Positions 12,002-24,447 of a DNA stretch of 64,000 nucleotides are shown piece after piece. Origin of the DNA: Polytrichum commune (taxonomy: Eukaryota; Streptophyta; Polytrichopsida; Polytrichales; Polytrichaceae); contig OX485805.1 in NCBI GenBank assembly GCA_950295325.1, positions 1,242,501 to 1,306,500 on the forward strand, written 5' to 3'. The position numbers were made by a program, and so were the translations under genes. The notes under the pieces are model-generated. The model did not search any database. It saw only the letters and a list, made by a program, of their open reading frames with translations, and was not told the DNA's origin. Positions within the stretch are counted from its first letter, which is position 1. Each line of letters begins with the position of its first letter.

Positions 12002-15000
12002 TTAGAAACCTTGCGGATTGGGACCGAAAACCTTGTAAGTGGACCAGTCAATATAGATTGTACGAAATCCACCAATTGCAGAGACAATCATGAGGGTGAC
12101 TCCAAATATGATACAAATCTGCATGTAGCAACATCAATTATAACTAATCAATAATCTGTCATCACATCCTAATGTCTATGTAATCAACTTACAATACGGG
12201 GAGTTACTTTGCATATTCTTAGTTGTGGCCCCATGAGGAATGATAAGCTACTCAATGTTTTACAATCTTGATAATTAGTGCAAACATATCGCTACAAGAA
12301 CACTGAGTAATGTCTGCTTTTCTTGAATACTACATTAAAAACAAAAAATGTGAACAATAAAGTTGAATTTTTGTTTGCAAATAGGCGGAGTTGAGCAACA
12401 TACCCAGCTCATTGTCCAATCCCATGTCCAAGCGGCTGGATGTTTGAGTTTCAACCATATTATAGAAGGCAACTGCAATAATATATGCTACCATTAGTAC
12501 TTGTTTCTTTGTTGGACATTGACCACGTTGCATTGTAATTTAGTTATAATTTGTCACTTAATCAAAAACTCCTATTATTTTGAATGAAGTGTCTGATTGC
12601 AATCTATCACACCCCAATGTGTTGACATTTTCTTATGCATGATGTATAACAAGATTTAGATTCATGCTCATGGTATTAAAGACTATGCTAATAACTGAAA
12701 GAAGAAAGAAAAAAATTGGACATTATTTGTGGATATGATTTGCAGATTTGTGTATGAAAGACTTGTGAAAATGTGTGGGACATGTGACACAATGAACAAA
12801 CAAAATACCTAACAAGTTTTCTAGATCAAGATTACGAGATGACTCACAAAATATGTTGTTGGGCCAAAAAAGAATCCACCGAAGAAACCAAGTAGCGGAG
12901 AAAAGAATGGGAGAACCATGGCTGCAAACATGGTAAAAACTGCGACCAAACAACCACAAAATACGAAGATCAAAATTTTTTTTTTGAAAAATCATGTCAA
13001 AAAATTCAGCTCAGATGGGTCCAAGTTCCTTACCGACATAAACGGCGCGAATGGAGAATATCCTCCACTTCGATACTCTAGGAACCCGCAAAACCGTTTC
13101 TAATTGTATGTAAACTGGAACAGCAAAAATCTGCAACACATGAAAAGACATTCAATGAATTAGTACATGTTCAAGTGTCACGAGAATTATCCCTTCATCA
13201 TGCAGACCCATAAACTGTACACAAGGATTATGAAACTTTCACCCCAGTGAGGGACATGAGACGATTGATACTGATTCAAATAACAACCAATTATGCCGCA
13301 AGCGAAACAACATCAAGGTAATTGTAAGCATGAATGCCATGTCTTTGTTATAAATTGATTCTTGATTGGGGAACAGATCACACTTACATTGCTTGAAGTG
13401 AACACATGTAAACTAATATGTCCTGCAAGATGGACAATTGCATGTCACATAGACTACTAAGCTTATTGCAAATCAATTGATGTTGAGCTGAATGTACCTG
13501 GTAACTTCCAATGATATGAATGACCACCATGATATTTGCTGCAATTACCACTGGTTTGGGCCACGATACAAACGTAAGAATATCATCAGTGATTTGATTG
13601 CCGTAGGCCCAGTATCCAAAGACAAGAACTAGAGTATAGCAAATGGCTATAAGCACATAGGCTACCCAAACTCCTTTCATCATTGCATCCTTTGAGTTGT
13701 AGTTCTTGGATGGTAGTTCGTTTTGAATCTCCATGACAACATTGTGGCCTGCATATGTAAATGCAAATACTCCCAACGCGTTGAAGATATGAAAAACGTA
13801 GTCTACATGGGACAATGTTGGATCGGTTGGATGATCTTGAGGATATCCTGTATTCACTGGGAGCTTCTTCGGAAGATGGTAGCTTATGGGTGCCAGAGCT
13901 GGTCTAAACGAGCCAATACTATGAAGATGGTGGTGAGAGGTAGCAGCAAGAATCCAAGCAATGGTTGAATAACTGCAATATATGTGATCAAAACAAGTGG
14001 TTGGCATGTGTTCTGAAACAATTGTAGGTCCGAGTGTATAAATTTTCAAATGGTGAGCCAATGTAAGTAAATGAGGACCAAAATTTGAAATGCATGTTCA
14101 ATTCCATTCACATGGTTGATAAATTGACGGACCTATATCATAACCAAATTTTGAGGAAACGAAACTTACCCAATTGACATGGCAGCCGCAAGGAGGACAA
14201 TAGGTTTCAAGTCTTGAAAAGTTGTCATAAGGTCAAATGTTGTCAAGATGGCAAAAAACACTTGTATTGATGCAAATATGGCAATCCATATGAGCACACT
14301 TGTAGTGTGATTCCCTGTTGTTAGGTAATGTGCATATTGCATGGATATTCCTGCGATGACCATAAATACAATATCCAAGCTTACTTCCCCAAGCACTTGC
14401 AACGCCAAGACAATCCAGAAGCCTTTTGCACCAAACGCTTTTTGTGCAAGTAAGTGGTATTGTTTGTAACGAACAGTGTAGTCATATTCATGTAAATATA
14501 CCATTTGCCTCAATGTAAAGAGGGTGATAGTCCAAGCTAGGAACGACACCACCAACCCACTCTTCCTGTATGACAAGACAGAGAAGCTTATCATAAAGTT
14601 CATGTGTTTATGGATTTGAATTGTAAATCGATCATATATTTGCAAGTAATATCAAACTTGAATGTGAAAAAGGAAAACAAGTCTTAAGCCAAAGAATCTG
14701 AGAACCCCACTTGATGACCCAATGCCTTGAGGGATAGGAGGATGCAACTAGTTGGTAGATGATTTAGGATCAGTGAGGCTATTTTTTTTGATGTTTTGGG
14801 TTGCACATGCAATTTGTACTGCTAAAATCGCTTCTAGTTTAGGTTGAATGTGAATCTGTAACATTGCCTAAATTATGGAGGGAGTAAGGTCGATGTGGTG
14901 ATTAGAGCTTTAGGTTTTGAAACTAGAGAGTCTAGATACTCACAATCACATTTCGGTTTGGATTCATTGCAGGGATTTGAGCTTCATGTAGACTAGGCTC

Positions 15001-15670
15001 TACTGATGATGATTGAAATTTAAACTGTGGTAGTATAATGGTTGCGAACATCATTAAAATTCTTCCTTGAATAGCGATGTCACTAGACCTATGTGATAAA
15101 TTAAATATCATCTGCAAAATGGGAGCTACCTAGGAACTCAATTAAATTTAATGAAAGAACCCAATAGAACTTTATCATTATAAATTGAGTGTACATAACA
15201 TTATTCAGATCCATAACAATGCTCTGTGGGAAAGACATTAGTCCACGGGACATTCCTGGATATTTCCCAGATTCAATCTTATTCCACAGAACATTCCCGG
15301 ATAATTTCCACATTCAATCTGAATGTGGGAAATATTTGGAAATATTCTATGGAATAATAACAGTCCCACATAACACTGTTATGGATCTAAATAATGATAT
15401 GTAAACATTTTAGCATGTGAGACACTAAAATAATATAACACTCATGCTTCACTACCTTGGAACAAGTATATATTTAAAATTTGAATGGTTTTCTAAAGAA
15501 TCACACCATGTAAGGTACACCATCGCATTCGGTAAAGCTAAAACACCAACTCCAATTATAGCTGTAACATGGTAAGCAGCCACTATCCACCAATTGGATT
15601 TTCGTTCTCTTTGAATATCTTGAAGATCATCATGCATGTATTCTTCTCGGCCTTCAGCTCTAGGTACCAT
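12002..15670 (-). CDS. LHT: LHT-like amino acid permease (AAAP family)
   Basis: Complete seven-exon gene: 15670-15507, 14565-14170, 13972-13498, 13130-13034, 12939-12848, 12472-12404 and 12118-12002. All junctions are GT-AG, and the spliced length of 1410 nt gives 469 residues, against about 440 for lysine/histidine transporters. The N-terminal cytosolic tail leads into SNWWIVAAYHVTAIIGVGVL, the LHT signature around the first helix. Later landmarks are YSTIAWILAAT, YAGHNVVMEIQ, VVIHIIGSYQ, PVYIQLETVL, FFGGFFFGPTTYF and the closing WSTYKVFGPNPQGF. LHTs are plasma-membrane proton/amino-acid symporters with about 11 helices; transport of neutral and acidic amino acids is inferred from the family. 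The start is the first in-frame ATG of exon 1. A splice acceptor (TTGCAG) lies just upstream, so a further 5' exon is possible. Intron 1 (941 bp) carries a MITE. Confidence 0.92.
15194..15401. mobile_element. TA-flanked MITE in LHT intron 1
   Basis: A 208-bp element with terminal inverted repeats of about 38 bp: left CATAACATTATTCAGATCC, right end inverted CATATCATTATTTAGATCC, then CATAACA(A/G)TG. TA lies on each side (15192-15193 and 15402-15403), as expected for a Tc1/mariner-type target duplication. It has no coding capacity. Confidence 0.8.
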
Positions 15671-18600
15671 CTCAACATCCCCCTGCAACAATTATTCCTT
15701 AATGTCTCAAGTTCAAAATTATAAAGTAAAAACTGATTACATCAATGAAGTTACAAATATCTCTGATTGGCACCAAAATGACTTGCTAGACTCATTTCAG
15801 ACATTGACAATATCATAGCTCAACATACCAACTTAATATGAGGTAATTTGAATCGAGCAAGTCTGTTAAAACATCATCAACAAAATATAACTCAACATAA
15901 CTCATTAAACTAAGTTTGAATGGAGCACAATCAACTACTCAACACTTACTCAACAACATCAAACTTTTGTGCAATCTTCAAGACCATTGAACTTATTATA
16001 CTCTACCATTTGAGATAGGTGTTTGGAAATAATTTCAAATGCTCCTAATGAATTCATAAATTGTTATTTCACAAAGACAAGCAAAACAACTTAGAAAGAC
16101 GGGATAGAGAGGAATTCATTGATACCATTTGTGTTTGAACTAGAATTCTCTGCACTCTTAAATTTTTTGTTTTTGGAAGTCATTAAACACAATTTTGTTT
16201 AGAGCGTGGACCAGAGTCCAGACCCTTATCTACACTGACATGTGCAATTAGGTTTCCCCACACTAATATATTGACAACCCTCGCTATTTTGAATATTCAC
16301 CCCAAATTAACAAAGTAAAGTAGCTAATTTTCTGCTTGTGGTTGTTGTACGGATGAATAAACAAAGTTACAAGAGTTTGTAATCTAGTTTTGATCCAAGG
16401 TATTTCCCATGGGGAAATAGGCAGCCTATTTGCAAAGGCAACCTAATTGCACATAGCGATGTAAATTTTTCACTTATAACAATATTCACTGTAAAAGCAG
16501 AATTGAAGTCTAAATAATGTTTACAATGCATGCAAGGGCAACTCCAAAGCAGTTGTTAAGAAATGTTTTAGGAGCTCCAAAGTAGGTTCTAAAGGCGTCG
16601 ACCCCTGCAGATGCTACAGATAGTTGACAACCAGGGATCGAGCATCTTGACTACCATGATAAATCATGGATTTTTATGGATCTACCAAATGCTTTGATGT
16701 TCTGTCGAGAATCACAAATTTATTTCATAGCCAACAATTCATTGCAACATTCTAGAATAAAAACCAGGCTCGTAGATGAGTCATCAACATTGTCAACTTG
16801 AAGATTGAATGCTTCTCTAGATGCTCAGATCCTACCTATGAGATCTATGAGCAGTCAGAGTATCTTCTGTACAAGCGACTTGCATCTCATTTCCCTTTCA
16901 GAATTGCAGTTCCTTACCGCTGGTTCCATTTCAGTATATGGGTTTCAAATCTATGATTTTGTATTGGAATTCCACTATTATAGTAGATCATAAACCATCC
17001 AGTGGAAGACAACCAGAAGTACTGAACCATGATTCCCGTAGTTTGTGCAAGTGAATTGTAAATATACATTGAAGAATGCCTGTAAATCTGGCCTAAGTAC
17101 TCAGGAGTGAGCCTTGCCAGATGTTTACATATTAGAACTGAATTTAGCAATGAAGAAATCGTTTAACCAGCGTACCTACATCGCCCAAGACTGAGGGATT
17201 ATCACACCGGCCACTTCTAGCACCATCCCTCAGCATCTCCGGCTGTAACAGTGTGAAAAGTGGTGCGCCAACATCTATTTCTCAACATAATCCCCAGAAA
17301 TTTCACGGCTAGAACCGGATGGAAATTTTTTGGTGAGACATGGGCCTGAGTCTAGCAATACTGTGAATAAGGGTGGCTGAAGCACTCACATGACTGTAGT
17401 CATTGTACACCGCACTGGAGCGCTCCATTATAGCGCCCGCAGTTGAATCGGCTTTTCAAACCACTTCAAGCTTAGTTACACCACAGTTAGGTGTCTTACA
17501 TTCAAATTCGGTGCTCTTCTACTTGCCTTCACCTTACTTAGGAATTCCCTGGTAAACACTTCTCACGTTTAAGATTTTGATCCTCTCAAGACCTACCGCC
17601 ACAGACATACCTACCTGGACTGATTCCATGCCGTCCAAAGCCACAAGAAATCGGACCCGGGGCATTTATCGCTACCTGTTACCTTCGGACTAGTGAAATT
17701 AGCATGCCATCTTGTACAATGGAGAAGATTGTGAAGATTGACGTGAGCTTTGTCTGTAAGATGTCAAACAATTATTTTTTCGAAAACCATACGTCGCGTG
17801 GACTATGCGATTAGGATCACCTCAAATTCCATATCAAACTGTGCGACCGGTTTAGTAAGAGCGTCTAGATTTTGGTGCAGAGATTCGTCACACTCGACTT
17901 ATACCCTGCAGCTGGTCACACCATGAGGGCACCTTCTGAGCGAAGAGCATCTCCACGCCTCATGGGCTGGGCACTTGGCCCAGCTTTGCTGACTCACAGC
18001 TAATATTTAGCCTCTATTATTAGCAGTCGGGGAGGCAGGGCAGTCGGGAGAGTGGCTTAAAAGAAAAGCTAAGAAGTGGCTACCGTCAAATCAAGCAAGC
18101 ATCGAGCAGGGTGCATAATGCATTAAAAACACAGTCCGTGTTTTACCCGAACGCAATAAACACACTGCCTGTGTTTACCAATACGTGAAAATCATATTTT
18201 ACTGCGCTTGTTTACTGCTGTCGCGTTCAGTTTGTTTTTACTTTGGAATCCCAGGCCAGGTGCTCAGCCCTGCCGACGTATACTATGAAGTAGTCTATCC
18301 TATTTCTATGTCAATATACAGACAGATTGCTTGAAAGGTTCTAGAATGCCTGTTCATCCGAGACGTTTTAGTCGACGCACAGACACTTTTGTCTGTAAAA
18401 GTTATATGTACGGATAAATAAGTCGGGTCTGTGGCAGACGACCACCAAGTCAACTGCCAGGATGGAGTACCCCGCAGAATCGAAGCAAAAACGTCGGGCA
18501 TCAAGTAATCTGCAGCCGGAAGAGATGATTCCGTCTACCCGAAGTTTCTTACGGTGACCCACACATTTAAACACATCCACCGCATTCAAAAAATGTCATA

Positions 18601-19868
18601 CGTGCAACAGATTGGTTGCAAAGTTTTCAGTTCTACAACGATTTGCATAATCTCTTCCCAATGATGAAAATCACGCTAGTTAATGGCGCGGCAGAGTCTA
18701 CCTAATGGCCGTTACGTGCCCTCTAGAATGGATTGTAGATCAGGTGCTTCGCTGATGTAAATGAGACTTCCGCACAGGGCAGAGTTCCGTGAATGTTCTC
18801 CTTTGGAGGTCCCTGTGCTTCGGACATGCTTCTGAACACTGTCCCTTTTGTCCCTCCGAGGTCTAAGTTAGAACATATGCGGATGGAGGGGAACTCGTTA
18901 AGCTTTAGAGCTCCATTGCAGGTAGAGTTCTGTCGGGGCTTGGCTCACAGTGACTAATCGAACCTATATCGCAAGGACCATGGCCGACACAAATCCAAGC
19001 AAGCCGCTAATTCGACTTGCACACCAAAATCACTGTTGCGCAGAACGACGTAGTACCTGGTTCCTCGGCCACGCCTCCATCTCCGAGGCGGCCACCGTGC
19101 GCTCAGCCCTTCCGCCCTCCAGTCTCGTACCGTGTCGCATGACCGACTGGACGGTCGAAGTGTCGATTTGTGACGCTTCTCCCCATGCTGCTGCTCTTGG
19201 CCCCGCCCTCTCGCACTGTATCGAATACTTTTACCGACAGGCGACAGGAGGAAATTATAGGCGCAGCTTCTTTTTCTCCCCCTCTCCCGCCCTCTTTTTG
19301 TAGCAACCGTATCGTTTCACCTACGGCAGCTGGAGTCTGGACAGCGAGGAAACAATGCGTGTGACCTGGTGCTCTCGTGTCTCCAGCGATCTTGTGACCG
19401 AATCATTTTGCCGACTTGACGGAGAATCGATCGATCGTGTACCTACTGCATTTTCCAAGCGCTGACCTCCCCTGCTTTGCTCAAGCCTTTGTCAACGCGT
19501 CGAGGATTATTCTCACGCGGTGGCAGGTATGTCAAGGACATGCATCCAAATATAGAGGAATCTGTACCTCTTGAGACAGTTTCAGGCAGGTGCGAAATCA
19601 TTCACCGAAGTACTGTCGAAATTAATGCTCCTCAGGGGGGTTTGTCTCGTTAGTTCCTGCGTAAGCAACTTAATTCCTGTCATTCTGAGCTTAAACAGGT
19701 TTCTCACAGCCTTCGAATGCCTCCACTTTTCCCTCTACGCCGTACTGATCAAGTTCGGCACGTGTCCAGTACATAATTTGATTGTGTAAATAACGTTCCC
19801 TCTCGTCGTTGAAGTTGGACATAGAACAGAGGTATTAGGGTAAGTGGTTGAAAGCTAGGTCGTAAACC
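15671..19868. other. Spacer between divergent LHT and kinase genes
   Basis: No gene was recognised. The first half is AT-rich like the rest of the window. From about 17.2 kb to the kinase start the base composition becomes clearly richer in GC and CpG, and open frames here (for example 18950-19303) resemble no known protein. This half is probably promoter and 5' leader of the kinase gene, possibly with an untranslated exon. Confidence 0.45.
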
Positions 19869-21284
19869 ATGGCAGCCGAGGCAAACGATCTGCTGAAAAG
19901 GGCAGGGGAATTAGCAAGAGATGCGCGGCAAGTAGCAGTGCACCTCAATATAGAGCTCCATAAGTGGTTATGTCTGAATCTTAAGGAGACTTTGGAACTT
20001 GTGGAAGAGGTTCTAAGCGACCGTAGCACCAGAGGACCGTGCAAAAAGATACTGCGAGAGCTTCTCAAGGTGGCTAAGAAAGTGAACAGCCTTGTACGCG
20101 ACTGTTGTTACAACGAGCGAGAGGAGGCAGACTTCATTATAGCAGCCATCAGATTGACCGACAGTGCAGAAAGGTTTCTTCTGTACCACGTAGAGCTTTG
20201 TTGGTGCCGCTTCTTGGTAGAGTATATGGTTAAGGAGGATTCTGCTGTAAAGGATCTCGGAGGTTTTAATTGGAACGAGAGATTGCGCTCAGAGCGTGAT
20301 GAATCCAATTTTTTGAGAGCCAAGGAGGCTGATCGATGTCACATGGTTAGCAAGTTGAACAACAGTTTAGAAAGAGGGGGTGATCACAGAAGAATTTGTA
20401 AGTTGCTGCTCCTTCGATTTGGTGATACAGTCTCTTTGGATGATGAGCCAGTTCCCTCTCTTTCGGATGAGATGGTTATTAAGAATGGAGGCCAGGCAAC
20501 TGTTTGCCAGGTCAAATGGAAGGACAACACTTTCGCTTTAAAAAAATTCGACAGTGTCAACGAATTTCAAGCTTTCACGAAAGAAGCTGACGTGTTCAGG
20601 GCGTGTTCTCATCCTCACATCCTGAACATGATATGCTCGTTTGAAGAAAATGGATGCGGAAAAATCATGATGGACCGAATGTCTAAAGACCTGCACCAAC
20701 ATATAATTGATAAGCAGTTCAATGATTTGGAACATGTGGATATGATCCTTCAGGTTGCTCAAGGCATGTTATACTTGCATGGGCAGAATGTGGTACACAG
20801 AGACTTAAAACCACAAAATATTCTTTTGAAGATGGATCCAGACGAGTTAATGGATCCCGTCTTGAAGGTAGCCGACTTTGGCCTAGCCAGAATTCGAGAT
20901 TCTTTGTCTTCGCTTTCAGATAATACGCCCAATGTCGGAACCAACAGATACAGAGCACCAGAGTTATACCAGAACAGACATCAGGAGGGGGCCGGAAAAG
21001 TGAAGGTAGAATCTTTCAAGGCAGATGTCTTCAGCTTCGCTATAACCTGCTCTTGGATTCTTACCGGGTTACAGCCTTACGGAGAGGATCGTGAGATTAA
21101 ATTTACAGAGTTGCCCAACCTGATTAAGCAAGGCAAAAGACCAGATCTCCCTCCCGAATGTCATGGAACATTGTCTTCACTTCTTCATAGGTGTTGGGAT
21201 TTCACTCCTTCGAAGAGACCCTCGTTCAAGGACATTTGCGAAGAGTTGAGGCTCCTGAAGGCCACACTCCTCACAGGTACTTGA
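19869..21284 (+). CDS. Protein kinase with N-terminal helical domain
   Basis: A 471-codon open frame with a good start context (ACCATGG). Residues 1-120 are predicted mostly helical, resembling the four-helix bundle that precedes the kinase in some plant proteins. The kinase domain covers about 203-465: a weak glycine loop (NGGQATVCQV, about 206), ALKKF with the ATP-binding Lys near 225, VVHRDLKPQN (about 308-317, catalytic Asp), ADFGLAR (about 335) and RAPELY (about 362). It should be an active Ser/Thr (or TKL-type) kinase. The frame closes at 21284, but CACAG|GTACTTG at 21276/21277 is a good donor, so this may be only the first coding exon. The next candidate exon, 21435-21510, would add a hydrophobic stretch (LLKLGPLLIISSSLALLA). 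Ligand and pathway are unknown. Confidence 0.85.
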   Translation: MAAEANDLLKRAGELARDARQVAVHLNIELHKWLCLNLKETLELVEEVLSDRSTRGPCKKILRELLKVAKKVNSLVRDCCYNEREEADFIIAAIRLTDSAERFLLYHVELCWCRFLVEYMVKEDSAVKDLGGFNWNERLRSERDESNFLRAKEADRCHMVSKLNNSLERGGDHRRICKLLLLRFGDTVSLDDEPVPSLSDEMVIKNGGQATVCQVKWKDNTFALKKFDSVNEFQAFTKEADVFRACSHPHILNMICSFEENGCGKIMMDRMSKDLHQHIIDKQFNDLEHVDMILQVAQGMLYLHGQNVVHRDLKPQNILLKMDPDELMDPVLKVADFGLARIRDSLSSLSDNTPNVGTNRYRAPELYQNRHQEGAGKVKVESFKADVFSFAITCSWILTGLQPYGEDREIKFTELPNLIKQGKRPDLPPECHGTLSSLLHRCWDFTPSKRPSFKDICEELRLLKATLLTGT

Positions 21285-21576
21285 TCATGTTACTTCTTTC
21301 TGCAAACAGAGAAAACTATGTTTTTTAAAGTACACAGAATATGGCAATGCTTTGGTTTCAATTATTAGTTGCACTGGTCACCACTAAACTGGCACCATTT
21401 AATAGGGTTTATCACCAATGTTTTGTTTCCCCAGCTGTGGCCGATTCACGCACAAGGCTGTTAAAGTTAGGGCCACTTCTGATCATTTCGTCTTCATTGG
21501 CATTGTTGGCGTAAGTATATCGATTCCAGTGAAGTCTAGGATACAAATTTTCCTGATACCTCTGCTCGGTGTACAG

Positions 21577-22832
21577 GTGCAGAATTTCGGCCAATTGGCC
21601 AGAGCTTCACTGGAAGTTCAGTCAGAGGAAACTTGTCTCCTGAAGATGAGTGCTTGAGAATTCTTGTCATAGGGAAACCAGGGAAACCAGATACCCGAAA
21701 GCAGAGATCAGGAAAAGCTAGCATTATCAACCAACTTCCTTCTTCGAATAGAAACTGTACGGAGAATAGTCAGAGGGAACGATGGCTACCATCCATGCCA
21801 GTTTGCCTGCACGACACAAAGGACCTCAATGATGACGGATTAAGCCTGAGAGAGATTAAGAAATTCGTGGGGGAGAGGAACAAGCATTGGTCCACGACGG
21901 AGATTGTGAGATCGTGGTATGATTGTGTTACTGATTGTCGTCCAAATCCGCACACTACTCGTCCTGTAAACCGTCTCCATATGGTGTGGTTAGTCTTCTC
22001 CATATCAAACCCCCCCAATAGATTTGAGTGGGACACAATTACACGAGACCTATGTGAACTTCCTGTACAGATACTTGTCGTGGGAACGAATGAAGAATTA
22101 GATAATGACATGGAATACAAGGAGATTCTGGAGTTAGGGAAAAGTTTGTATCCAAAGTTCCTCTCTTCAGGTAAGAGAGTAAATGAGAATGTAGAGCGGT
22201 TGGGTACATGGATTGTGAAAGTCAACCTTACAGATACAAATGACATAGAGCGAAACCTATGGGCTGCCTTCGAGGCTGTTCAACCGGCAGTTGAAGTTAA
22301 ACTACCAGCAAAGCTCATCCTGGAGATAAGAGAAGCACAGGGATTGGACGGCTTCTCCCTCGGTAATGTCCTGAGTAAACCTGAAATTTTGAGAAGAAGT
22401 GGAGATTTTGTATTAGGATATCTGTTCGACTTCTGGGAGGTTCCAATCACATTGAAAGAAATTATAAGGTATAGACTTAGATGTTGGGTGAGGCAGATCG
22501 AAGTCAAACCTCGTGAATTTGTGCTCGCCTGTGGATTAGCTGCAGCTCTCATATTATACGTCAAGGGTCGCCATGCATTTGGCATATTATCCAAGTCTGC
22601 CTCAAACAACGAGCTATCAAAGACTGCAGTGGACGACTTCTTCAAGAGGCATCTAGATAACCTAGAACAGTCACTGAGACATCACTTCGTCGATGCACCT
22701 AAACCTTCGCATTGGAAGATTCGCTTAAAGAGATTTTTTGGGTTAGTTCAGGTCGATGAGGAGCACTTAGACAAATTTGAGGACATCTTGCAAGAATACT
22801 TCAAGCTGGGCAGTCGTGATCGAGGCGGGTGA
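21577..22832 (+). CDS. Degenerate GTPase-like exon downstream of kinase
   Basis: A long open frame with no suitable ATG at its 5' end; it runs back to splice acceptors at 21576 or 21582, so it looks like an internal or terminal exon. It resembles a G-domain: LRILVIGKPG begins a P-loop, but the expected GKS/T comes only after about nine extra residues (SGKASIINQL). The G3 position reads HDTKDL, lacking the invariant Gly of DxxG. ILVVGTNEELD stands where G4 is expected. The second half is helical, with a hydrophobic segment (EFVLACGLAAALILYV), and ends at a TGA at 22830. It may be the C-terminal part of the kinase protein, but the obvious exon 2 (21435-21510) ends in a phase that leaves this frame shifted by one base. 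GTP binding is doubtful. Confidence 0.6.
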
Positions 22833-23690
22833 ATGTCGTACAGCCCGAACTCCTGTGCGAGAAATAGGTATTAATTTTGGACAAAATCTGGAACTGGAGG
22901 ATAGAGCTGGAAAAAAAATTGGACTTAATTGGGTTGATCCTAGCAAAGGCTTAGAAGTTGAATAATCGATGAAGATTGAGTTAGCTGCACAGGTGGCTCA
23001 AGAGAACATTGAAGGTGCATAAATCTTCGACTTTCTCCAGTACATTCTTTAATTTCTGTTAGACTTCCTGGTTTAGAAGCTAGCTACGTAGTGATCTCTG
23101 AGATTGGAATTTGTGAACCATTCTCCACTCTCCATGACTTGCTTGCAAAGCCCTCACCCAAGTGAGATTTAATAGGCCTTTGACAGATAATGCCTGGAGC
23201 TGACTCTGCATCTGCTTGGCCTACGAGGTGTGGCTAGTGCTGAAGTAAGAAAGCGTTCATTGGTGGAGTCAGAGGAGGTGAAGTATCAAGTTACCGCAGC
23301 AGAGGGTAAGAGACCCTTCTCTTGTGTTGTTCTTTAAGTATATGATGCAAAGGCTATAACAAGTAAGCTATGGCAATTAGGCTACCGCATGTTATACCGG
23401 CTGTCTTAGTGGCTACTGCATTGATGGGGAGAGGATCAAGATTTAAGTGAACATTTACATTATCAATACTTAATAAGATTTAAGGGCTCCTGGTATTGAG
23501 CATATACTTAATTGATGCCTCAGAATAAGAAACTCATCAAGGTCTTGGACAAACTTGAACGATCGAGTAAGACAGTTCTACACTAGCTAAATATCAATTT
23601 GCAAAATTGAGGTTTCTGCAACAAATAAACCTTCTGTCTACCAGATAACATCTCTTAAAGACTTCTTATCCTGGATTTTATGGAACATGT
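22833..23690 (+). other. 3' flank of G-domain exon
   Basis: No recognisable coding sequence. A short open frame reaches 22965, but its composition is not convincing. This is probably 3' UTR and spacer. Confidence 0.4.
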
Positions 23691-23837
23691 CAAGTTTGCA
23701 ACAAACCATTACGTTCATGTCCGTAAAAGGCATTCATTGGTTTCTACAGGTGTGTCTGCAGTGCATTTTGTATGAGAACCTGTGCATCGGAGAGCTTTGG
23801 AAAATGCTTGGGGTCTGTAAAATGTCCACTTGGAAAC

Positions 23838-23959
23838 ATGATCTGTACAGAATGTGTCCAGGCAAGACACAGATTCTGGGCACGAACAACGTGATGGTGC
23901 TGGTAAGACTACTCTTGTCAATTTCTTCAAGAAAACATCCTATCTTTGCTAGAAGGAAT
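23838..23959 (+). pseudogene. Possible P-loop/NB-ARC relic exon
   Basis: After an acceptor-like TGTACAG a frame reads to DGAGKTTLVNFFKKTS and then stops. GAGKTTL is a canonical Walker A motif of the kind seen in NB-ARC and other P-loop ATPases. No other NB-ARC motif could be found nearby, and the motif overlaps a possible splice donor (GCTG|GTAAGA), so chance similarity is possible. An overlapping frame is rich in Cys (CPLGNMICTEC) and equally unproven. Confidence 0.25.
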
Positions 23960-24447
23960 CTCAGTTGGTGCACTATTTATTTTGGAAAGATTAGCAGGCA
24001 TATAAGCTACAATGTATTGCTTTCGAGTCTTTGCAATCACACAAATTTACAAACCCCAACTAGAATTCCTCCATTTTTTATCACCACATTTTCAATCTTG
24101 TTGGCACCCAAGAATTATTGGATGTGCATGTTCTGAGGCGACCAACTCCTGCAAAGTAAAGCGATAAATTTAGTTGTTTCTCTTGAGTTTGTTCTGTTCC
24201 CCACTACCATTTCTTGGCTGTCCAGGTGATGATGAGATGTGACGTGCTTTGCAATCTCTTTGCAAAGTATATTGTAGTCAATGGGATCTTGTATACAACG
24301 TCAATATCAATACTCTGATCCTAATGAATTTTCAATGCTTTTCTTTCTTCTACTCGTGTAAACGCAATAATAGGGTGGTGAGCGTGACATCTTATCCTCT
24401 GCTTCTTGCCTTGACCAAAGATTATGTTGTATACTCATGTTTTGCAG

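Noticed and set aside
18950-19303. 117-codon plus-strand frame upstream of the kinase
   Set aside because: No recognisable domain, and other frames of the same GC-rich region are also open. It is more likely promoter or leader sequence.
21418-21657. 79-codon frame between kinase and G-domain as an alternative start for the G-domain
   Set aside because: Joining it in frame would need an intron of about 29 bp, too short for plant splicing.
23715-23973. Two overlapping minus-strand frames rich in Cys
   Set aside because: They are antisense to the P-loop candidate, overlap each other and have no conserved domain.
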